64,000 nt of DNA from contig QOOS01000004.1 in NCBI GenBank assembly GCA_003331425.1, forward strand, positions 38,006 through 102,005. The letters run 5' to 3'. The notes under the pieces are model-generated. The model saw nothing but the letters and a program-made list of their open reading frames with translations, made no database searches and had not been told where the DNA came from. The position numbers and the translations under genes were made by a program. The DNA is from Candidatus Nitrosopumilus sp. (GTDB taxonomy: Archaea > Thermoproteota > Nitrososphaeria > Nitrososphaerales > Nitrosopumilaceae). Below are positions 58,918 to 64,000 of this stretch, one piece after another. The stretch's first letter is position 1; each line of letters opens with the position of its first letter.

Positions 58918-59601
58918 TCAGTTTGAGTTTGCATAAACTCCATAGGGTTTTACCCACAAATCAAAAAGTACTTTGATTCTTGTTTTTGCATCGCCAAGTT
59001 TTCCTGCCTTTAAATTTTGTTTGAGATTCTTATCATCCATCAGACTATACATGAATTCTCTTCGCTCATTTGGAGTAGGAATTTTGGTTTTTGCCATGCT
59101 TCGAGCATATTCATGAATTCTGATGTAATTTAGATCCTCTTTTTTTATAACTTTTTTAAAAATTTTTTCTGCTTCAATTCTGAACTTTTTTGCCATTATT
59201 GGGCTTTTTCCTTGAGTGGATATTGCAATTTGTACTATGTTTTCTATGTTGATAAGTGAGGGATGTGAAAAATCACTTATCATTGGATCATCGACGGCAT
59301 AACCATGACAATTCATGTCTTTGGCCTTTTGGTAAATTTTTCGATTAAGTTCCTTGTCATCAGTGGTTCCCATTATCATTATTGGTTTGTATTTTTCCAA
59401 AAAATCCAAGTTTGATATTTTCTTTTTCTCAAAAGTAATCTTTTTTTGCTTTACATATTTCTCAATTTCTTTGTTAGATTCTTCGCTGAAAAGTAGAATC
59501 TTACAATCTTGTGTTAACAATGATCTTATTTTCAACATTCCTTCATCACCACCTCCGATGACAATTACGAGTTCTCCCTTCAAATACAAATCAATAATCA
59601 T
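58918..59601 (-). CDS. Precorrin-2 dehydrogenase / sirohydrochlorin ferrochelatase (CysG N-terminal type)
   Basis: The 227-residue protein has the NAD-binding loop VIVIGGGDEGMLKIR, and the conserved YAVDDPMISDFSHPSLI near residue 122 and ISTQGKSPIMAKKFR near 150. Enzymes of this type oxidise precorrin-2 to sirohydrochlorin, a step toward siroheme and cobalamin. It lacks the uroporphyrinogen methyltransferase half of CysG. It is 5 nt downstream of the WD40 gene and shares the cobW operon, consistent with cobalt/B12 work. Confidence 0.88.
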   Translation of the reverse strand: MIIDLYLKGELVIVIGGGDEGMLKIRSLLTQDCKILLFSEESNKEIEKYVKQKKITFEKKKISNLDFLEKYKPIMIMGTTDDKELNRKIYQKAKDMNCHGYAVDDPMISDFSHPSLINIENIVQIAISTQGKSPIMAKKFRIEAEKIFKKVIKKEDLNYIRIHEYARSMAKTKIPTPNERREFMYSLMDDKNLKQNLKAGKLGDAKTRIKVLFDLWVKPYGVYANSN

Positions 59602-59606
59602 TTTAT

Positions 59607-60647
59607 TTAGCCTCTAGGTGTTTTCCAAATTCTTACTTTACCATCTTCACTGCATATTACAAGAAATGATCCATCTTTTGACCATTGTAATTGGTTAATT
59701 GCTGCATCCACTTCAAAGACAAGTCTTGGTTTTTCTGGAACTGCAGTTTTCCAAAAAACAACAGAACCATCTTTGGCCCCACAAACCAAAAAATCACCAT
59801 TATTTTGATACGACATTTGGGTTATTTTTCTATCATCTTTTAGTAATTGAGGCTCAGTGCCCTTGGGTCCCTTTCCTGAAAAGTCCCATATCACAACCCA
59901 GTTACCGTCAGATGTTGCAAGGTTTATTCCGTTTTTACTCCATGATAGCTGAGTTACCTTTGTTTCGTATCCATCTATACCAATGTAATTGTCATCAGTT
60001 GGAGGCAATTGCCATCCACACATTGAACCTTCTTGAGTACCTCCAACAATCCATTTTCCACTCTTTTGCCAAGTCAAAGATATGATAGAGCTTGGAAATT
60101 TCAATTCTGTTTTTGGTTCATTTACACCAACTAAGAAAATTAGAATTTTTCCATAAGACGCAGTTGCAATCTCTGTACCATTTGTATTCCATTGTAATGC
60201 AGTTATTGTACTTGGATGATCCTTATACTCTTGGACTAGAGTACCTTCTGAATTCCAAATCCTTAGTATCTTACCTGCAGATGATGCAATATAATCACCA
60301 TTAGGAGACCAGGAAACATGTTCGACCCACTGAGTTCCTCCAACCATTGTTTTTACAACTTTTTGTGTTCTCACATTCCAAATCTTAATTTGTCCATCTT
60401 GGCCTACTGAAACTAACTTGGAGTTATCAGGAGACCAGTTAATTTCCATTGTTCCAAATTTATGACCGTCTAAAGTTTTCTGTTCTCCACTTTTGGAATT
60501 AAAAATTTGAATTGGTCCGGAGGCTAATGCTACTGCAACAAATAATCCGTCAGAAGACCATTGTACATGTGATGCAAAATCAGATATTTCAAAAACCCAG
60601 CGTTCTATTTTGTCTGAATTTTTTTCTACATCTTTTAGATTAGACAT
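59607..60647 (-). CDS. WD40-repeat beta-propeller protein
   Basis: The 346-residue protein consists of about seven WD40 repeats. Examples are [47 protein letters not shown] and [23 protein letters not shown]. No enzymatic domain is present. It starts 13 nt inside the cobW gene and precedes the precorrin-2 dehydrogenase, so it probably works with these metal/tetrapyrrole genes as a scaffold. It lacks a signal peptide, suggesting a cytosolic location. Confidence 0.85.
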   Translation of the reverse strand: MSNLKDVEKNSDKIERWVFEISDFASHVQWSSDGLFVAVALASGPIQIFNSKSGEQKTLDGHKFGTMEINWSPDNSKLVSVGQDGQIKIWNVRTQKVVKTMVGGTQWVEHVSWSPNGDYIASSAGKILRIWNSEGTLVQEYKDHPSTITALQWNTNGTEIATASYGKILIFLVGVNEPKTELKFPSSIISLTWQKSGKWIVGGTQEGSMCGWQLPPTDDNYIGIDGYETKVTQLSWSKNGINLATSDGNWVVIWDFSGKGPKGTEPQLLKDDRKITQMSYQNNGDFLVCGAKDGSVVFWKTAVPEKPRLVFEVDAAINQLQWSKDGSFLVICSEDGKVRIWKTPRG

Positions 60648-62017
60648 GAACTAAATCCTTTTGTAATTTCTTCCCGATTTAGATTTCGTCCAATAAATAC
60701 AAGTTGATTAATTCTTTCTTCATCGTCTTTCCAATATCTGTCAGATGTTACATCAAGTAGCATGTGGACTCCTTGAAATATGACTCTGTCTTTTCTGTCT
60801 TTAATACTGACGATTCCTTTTGAGCGGAAGATATCAGTTCCTTTTGTTCTCAAAAGATTTCCTAACCATTCATTAAATTTCTCATAATCAGCAGAACCTG
60901 GAATGTCTATTCCTATTGAAGAAACAGTATTGTCGTGGGTATGACTGTGAGGGTAAATCTTTGATTCATTTGGATTTTTTACTTCTTCACCAGTTAAAAT
61001 TGTCATCTCATACTCTGAAGGAAGATGTTCTGTAAAAACTGCAAATGTATCAGAATTAGATTCATCAATTTTGAACTTGATTGTTGATGGTCCTTCTTCA
61101 GGAAATGTGAACTTTATTGGATTCTCAGATTGAGTGAACATATCTCCATTGGTGTAGGGGCCAATATTATTAGAAAATGTCCTCACACCCATATCTTTTA
61201 TTGATTCCATGTCATCTGAGTCTTTAACAGGAATTATTGCCATGTTAATTGATGGGTCTGGACCTTCTTTGAAATTAATTTGATATGTACCGTTTTCAAG
61301 TTTGTATTTTCCAATCCACTCAAATGGTAAGTCTTCCTTCAAAAAGTCTGGTTTTTTCTCTAGTTTTCCTTTAAGATCAAATGACTTTACATTCAATATT
61401 TTTTCAACATCTATTTGAGAATTTTCTGTTCGGTAGATTTTTACTAATGAATTCATAGAATAGATTTTTTGCTCTAACTTGTCTATCTCAGCAGGTGTGA
61501 CAAGATCTGTCTTGTTAAGTAAGATTAAGTCTGCAAATGCAATTTGTTCTTGACACTCACTACTATCATCAATATGTTGCCAAACATGTTTTGCGTCAAC
61601 AACTGTCACTATTGCATCAAGATCAAAACTATCTTTTGTATCATCATCAACAAAGAATGTTTGTGCAACCGGTGATGGATCTGCCATTCCGGTTGTTTCA
61701 ATCAAAATGTAATCAAATTTGTCCTTTCTTTTCATCAAGTTTCCTAAAATTCTAATAAGATCACCACGTACAGTGCAACAAATACAACCATTACTCATCT
61801 CAAAAATTTCTTCATCTGCCCCAACTACCAACTCATTATCGATTCCAATTTCTCCAAATTCGTTTTCTATTACTGCAATGCGTTTTCCATGTTCTTTTGT
61901 CAAAATGTAATTCAGCAAAGTGGTCTTTCCAGATCCTAAAAATCCAGTTACTACAGTTACTGGTACACGGTAATCACTAGGTCGACTTGAATCTTCTAGT
62001 TGTTCTGTATCGCTCAC
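60635..62017 (-). CDS. CobW/COG0523-family GTPase (metal chaperone)
   Basis: 460 residues. The GTPase domain has [14 protein letters not shown] (P-loop), the metal-binding CICC of [12 protein letters not shown], and NKTDLVTP. The C-terminal CobW_C domain lies after an acidic insert. The His-rich YPHSHTHDN near residue 350 could hold metal. The family inserts or delivers zinc or cobalt. Divergent cobalt transporter genes (cbtBA) suggest cobalt. The protein is longer than typical (about 330-400), mainly through the insert at 215-330. The start is GTG. Confidence 0.92.
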   Translation of the reverse strand: MSDTEQLEDSSRPSDYRVPVTVVTGFLGSGKTTLLNYILTKEHGKRIAVIENEFGEIGIDNELVVGADEEIFEMSNGCICCTVRGDLIRILGNLMKRKDKFDYILIETTGMADPSPVAQTFFVDDDTKDSFDLDAIVTVVDAKHVWQHIDDSSECQEQIAFADLILLNKTDLVTPAEIDKLEQKIYSMNSLVKIYRTENSQIDVEKILNVKSFDLKGKLEKKPDFLKEDLPFEWIGKYKLENGTYQINFKEGPDPSINMAIIPVKDSDDMESIKDMGVRTFSNNIGPYTNGDMFTQSENPIKFTFPEEGPSTIKFKIDESNSDTFAVFTEHLPSEYEMTILTGEEVKNPNESKIYPHSHTHDNTVSSIGIDIPGSADYEKFNEWLGNLLRTKGTDIFRSKGIVSIKDRKDRVIFQGVHMLLDVTSDRYWKDDEERINQLVFIGRNLNREEITKGFSSCLI

Positions 62018-62102
62018 TAGTCATATAGTTATTAAGTGATATATAATTCTTTAATAATTATTATTAAGAAACATTTAAATTATTAATAATATTATTGACA
62101 TC
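62018..62102. promoter_or_regulatory. Divergent promoter region between cobW and cbtB with repeated TTATTAAG
   Basis: The 85-nt AT-rich gap holds TATA-like boxes in both directions: ATTATATAT near 62038-62048 for cobW on the minus strand and ATTTAAAT near 62073 for cbtB. TTATTAAG occurs at 62029-62036 and 62061-62068, each beside one TATA box. Small palindromes TAATAATTATTA and AATAATATTATT flank them. A third TTATTAAG, reversed, lies upstream of cbtA. Confidence 0.5.
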
Positions 62103-62318
62103 GTGTCAAAATCAGAACAAATAACACGTACAGTCGGTAAACCTCCAATTCTTGCAGTTGCACTACTTGCAGTCGTTTTTGCATTTGGTCTATTCATAGT
62201 AGGATTTGATCAAGGTCACATCTTTAGTGTAATTCAAGGTGTAGATGCATACGAGGAACTTTACATACATGAGTTAACTCACGATATGAGACATGCAGCA
62301 GGATTTCCTTGCCATTAG
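62103..62318 (+). CDS. cbtB: Cobalt transporter subunit CbtB-like
   Basis: The 71-residue protein has one membrane helix (about 15-35) and a histidine-rich C-terminal tail ending LYIHELTHDMRHAAGFPCH, which is diagnostic for CbtB. CbtB pairs with CbtA, the five- to seven-helix cobalt permease. The start is GTG, with a TATA box 23-30 nt upstream. The next gene is cbtA, so this is a cobalt-uptake unit linked with B12 metabolism. Confidence 0.9.
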   Translation: MSKSEQITRTVGKPPILAVALLAVVFAFGLFIVGFDQGHIFSVIQGVDAYEELYIHELTHDMRHAAGFPCH

Positions 62319-62374
62319 TATTGCTAGTGTCAATTTTATTTTGAAATAACAGTAGTCTATTAATTATACATCAA

Positions 62375-62385
62375 TTTCTTAATAA
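62375..62385 (+). promoter_or_regulatory. Reverse copy of the TTATTAAGAAA motif upstream of cbtA
   Basis: TTTCTTAATAA is the reverse complement of TTATTAAGAAA, found also at 62061-62071. It lies 2 nt before the cbtA GTG, between it and a TTAATTATA TATA-like box (62360-62368). The position suits a repressor operator. Confidence 0.45.
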
Positions 62386-62387
62386 CT

Positions 62388-63113
62388 GTGAAAACCATAG
62401 TCTTTATTGCAATTGTACTAGCTTCTGGTGCTATAGCAGGTTTAGTTCATGGAACTGTTAACTTTGCAATAGTTGAACCATATTTGGATCAGGCAATTGG
62501 AATTGAGAATCAAAACCTCTTTGCATCAGGTGAAGAGGAAGATACTTTAGAATTTTGGGCAGAATACGAAAGTTATAGAATTTGGCAAAAAAGTGGGCAA
62601 GTATTAGCTGGTGTTATTTTGGGACTTGCAATGGGCTCATTATTTGGAATTGTATTTGCATTATCTAGAAATTCTTTGCCTGGAAAGAACGATATTTCTA
62701 AAGCAGTATTTTTATCCGTAATTATGTGGGTCACAATTTATCTAATTCCATTTTTGAAATATCCTGCAAACCCTCCAACTGTTGGAGATGGCGAAACTGT
62801 AGTGTTAAGAGCAATTTTGTATTTGTCATTTATTGCAATATCTGGCCTTAGTGTTGTTGTATTCTATAAATTATCAAAGAAATTAAATGGTAATAAAAAA
62901 TATCTTGCACTAGCTGGTTACGCTGGATTAATGGTAATAACATTTGTTGCAATGCCAGATAACCCTGATGAAATAACTGCACCAATGAACTTAGTAAATG
63001 AGTTTAGATTTGTATCTGTACTGGGGGTTTCATCATTTTGGGCATGCGTTGGAATAACTTTGGGATTCTTTTGGAAAAAATTTGATAAAACACCACAAAT
63101 GGAATATTCTTAA
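62388..63113 (+). CDS. cbtA: Cobalt transporter subunit CbtA-like
   Basis: The 241-residue protein has about six membrane helices and the family's early FAIVEPYLDQAIGIEN with a later AGVILGLAMGSLFG. The ESYRIWQKSGQVLAG segment and the proline-rich KYPANPPTVGDGETV also match CbtA. It is thought to carry cobalt in B12-controlled loci. It starts with GTG after cbtB. Downstream lie two winged-helix regulator genes. Confidence 0.85.
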   Translation: MKTIVFIAIVLASGAIAGLVHGTVNFAIVEPYLDQAIGIENQNLFASGEEEDTLEFWAEYESYRIWQKSGQVLAGVILGLAMGSLFGIVFALSRNSLPGKNDISKAVFLSVIMWVTIYLIPFLKYPANPPTVGDGETVVLRAILYLSFIAISGLSVVVFYKLSKKLNGNKKYLALAGYAGLMVITFVAMPDNPDEITAPMNLVNEFRFVSVLGVSSFWACVGITLGFFWKKFDKTPQMEYS

Positions 63114-63118
63114 TTCTT

Positions 63119-63137
63119 ATTCTAGATAATGAGAATC
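63119..63137. promoter_or_regulatory. Motif ATTCTAGATAATGAGAATC upstream of the winged-helix regulator pair
   Basis: The segment is 12 nt upstream of the TATA-like TTTAAATAAC for the first regulator. Its reverse complement GATTCTCATTATCTAGAAT resembles GATTCTCATTCTATAGAT at 63876-63893, so related sites flank the regulators in opposite orientation. Confidence 0.4.
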
Positions 63138-63177
63138 AGACTACTCTGTTTAAATAACAAATGATAGCAGATGATGT

Positions 63178-63513
63178 ATGTCCAGAAAGTTAACACTTCC
63201 TCAATTAAAAAAATATGATATTAGTCAAAAAGTCATTGAAGCATTAGCTGATTCTGAATCAAGAGCAATTTTGTTTTCTATTGTCAAAAAAGGAAATACT
63301 GCTGCAGAATTATCAGACAAATTAAAAATTCCACTTAGTTCCGTTTACAAAAAATTGTCAGATCTTGAAGAATTGACATTAATTGAGGTAGAAAAATGGA
63401 TGCTATCTGATAAAGGTAGAAAATACAAAGTTTACCGAAGTAGGATTAAGCAGGCTGAAATATCTATTAAAAAGCCTGAACCAGTTTTAATATTGGTTTC
63501 AAATAGTAAGTAA
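63178..63513 (+). CDS. Winged-helix transcriptional regulator, ArsR-like
   Basis: The 111-residue protein carries a helix-turn-helix (ELSDKLKIPLSSVYKKLSDLEELTL, about residues 42-68) preceded by ESRAILFSIVKKGNT. The wing follows in LIEVEKWMLSDKGRKYKVYRSR. Metal-sensor cysteines are absent. It is probably a DNA-binding protein for this locus. A similar gene follows after 1 nt; the two are paralogues. Confidence 0.85.
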   Translation: MSRKLTLPQLKKYDISQKVIEALADSESRAILFSIVKKGNTAAELSDKLKIPLSSVYKKLSDLEELTLIEVEKWMLSDKGRKYKVYRSRIKQAEISIKKPEPVLILVSNSK

Positions 63514-63514
63514 C

Positions 63515-63865
63515 GTGTCTAAAAAAAGCATAATTCAATTATCTGAATTTGATATCAATCAAAAAATCATAGAGGCTATGAGTAACGTTTGTACTCGTTC
63601 AGTATTGTTTTCAGTAAAAAATGAATCAAAAGACGTGCCAACTATCGCCGAAGAATTAAAAATTTCAATATCCACAGTTTACAAAACATTATCCAATTTA
63701 GAAGAACTTGCATTGGCTGAAGTTGACAAATATGTGATAACTCCTGATGGTAAGAAAATTAAACTTTATCGAAGTAGAATTGGTAAAGTGGAAATTACTT
63801 TAGAAGACCTAGAACCTAAACTACATTTACACCCTAACCCTTTAAACTCTAAATCAATTTCTTAA
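63515..63865 (+). CDS. Winged-helix transcriptional regulator, ArsR-like, second copy
   Basis: The 116-residue paralogue has the same pattern (CTRSVLFSVKNESKDVPTIAEEL, then SISTVYKTLSNLEELALAEVDK). One cysteine, in NVCTRSV, is present; it is too few for a typical ArsR metal site. The GTG start lies 1 nt after the first copy, so the two are expressed together. They may form a heterodimer. Confidence 0.83.
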   Translation: MSKKSIIQLSEFDINQKIIEAMSNVCTRSVLFSVKNESKDVPTIAEELKISISTVYKTLSNLEELALAEVDKYVITPDGKKIKLYRSRIGKVEITLEDLEPKLHLHPNPLNSKSIS

Positions 63866-63875
63866 ACATATTTTA

Positions 63876-63893
63876 GATTCTCATTCTATAGAT
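63876..63893. promoter_or_regulatory. Motif GATTCTCATTCTATAGAT upstream of the last gene
   Basis: It is related in inverted orientation to the site at 63119-63137 and sits about 30 nt before the TTTAAATAA box (63924-63932) of the gene starting at 63961. The two copies would let the regulators control themselves and the next gene. Confidence 0.38.
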
Positions 63894-63960
63894 TTAGAAT
63901 AATAGATTGGAAACTTGTCTGACTTTAAATAATCTTAGCTGACACTAATTTTCGAATTAA

Positions 63961-64000
63961 ATGAACCAAAACATAATTCTAGCATTAGTTGCTGTATTTG
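63961..64000 (+). CDS. Start of an unidentified gene (MNQNIILALVAVF), cut by the window
   Basis: Only 13 codons are visible, beginning ATG with a hydrophobic run that looks like a signal peptide or membrane helix. A TATA-like TTTAAATAA lies 29-37 nt upstream. It follows the regulator genes and could be one of their targets. The protein cannot be identified. Confidence 0.55.
   Translation, partial: MNQNIILALVAVF

Noticed and set aside
1-64000. Search for tRNA, rRNA, insertion sequences, prophage, toxin-antitoxin or CRISPR loci
   Set aside because: No tRNA-like cloverleaf, transposase, integrase or spacer-repeat array was seen by eye. A covariance-model scan (tRNAscan, Infernal) would be decisive.

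Overview
The window looks like a chromosomal segment of a marine ammonia-oxidising thaumarchaeon (Nitrososphaerota), close to Nitrosopumilus. This is inferred from gene content and AT-rich base use; no search was run. The supporting genes are archaeal informational ones (eL39, eL31, eL15, Rpo7/Spt4, aEF1B, Cdc48, Pth2, TruD, HerA-NurA-Mre11-Rad50), deoxyhypusine synthase, LysW-dependent lysine/arginine synthesis, a NirK-like multicopper oxidase, many cupredoxins, and cobalt/tetrapyrrole genes. Many starts are GTG or TTG. Many promoters have a TATA box about 22-30 nt before the start codon, as expected for leaderless archaeal messages. I found no tRNA, rRNA, insertion sequence, prophage or CRISPR array.

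Layout. 1-8.0 kb: amino-acid synthesis. A homocitrate synthase-type gene (cut by the window edge), an Lrp regulator and lysJ-lysZ-lysY lie on the minus strand, and an argG-lysW-lysX operon follows. Deoxyhypusine synthase and two tandem UPF0060 membrane proteins lie between them. 8.1-11.9 kb: an SsuABC/TauABC-like ABC importer and an MFS transporter. 11.9-16.2 kb: a cobalamin-dependent methionine synthase split over two genes, with a MetF-like protein converging on it. 16.2-19 kb: a Nudix hydrolase, eL39, eL31 with a repetitive acidic tail, a 416-nt gene-poor stretch with hairpins, and a divergent FtsZ-family protein. 19-24.3 kb: a tRNA methylthiotransferase, fumarase, NirK-like oxidase and SerA. 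24.4-30.9 kb: secreted or membrane proteins, eL15, a thioredoxin-fold protein, a HEAT-repeat protein resembling half of deoxyhypusine hydroxylase, a plastocyanin and a YkgJ-type protein.

30.9-36.4 kb: the double-strand-break operon nurA-herA-mre11-rad50, with 1-4 nt overlaps. 37.5-40.6 kb: NAD synthesis (nadX, nadA, nadC). 40.7-45.8 kb: Spt4/Rpo7, a DUF59-Mrp ATPase, GTP-dependent dephospho-CoA kinase, a candidate C/D box sRNA, a SprT-like metalloprotein and a K+-independent-type proton pyrophosphatase. 45.8-48.9 kb: small proteins, a JAMM protease, a membrane di-cupredoxin and heme O synthase. 48.9-53.4 kb: a Cdc48/aEF1B/zinc-ribbon operon, geranylgeranyl reductase and Pth2. 53.5-58.9 kb: a beta-propeller protein, TruD, small membrane proteins and a gene pair that looks like one frameshifted gene. 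58.9-64 kb: a cobalt/tetrapyrrole locus. CobW GTPase, a WD40 protein and precorrin-2 dehydrogenase are on one strand. CbtB, CbtA and two winged-helix regulators are on the other. A TTATTAAG motif recurs in all three promoters of that locus.

Functional links. The split MetH needs cobalamin, which the cobalt/tetrapyrrole locus could help supply. Deoxyhypusine synthase and the half-DOHH-like protein could together make hypusine on aIF5A. The cupredoxins, NirK and CtaB fit a copper-based electron transport chain. The most notable candidates are the half-size DOHH-like protein, the degenerate FtsZ-family protein and the shared motif of the cobalt locus.
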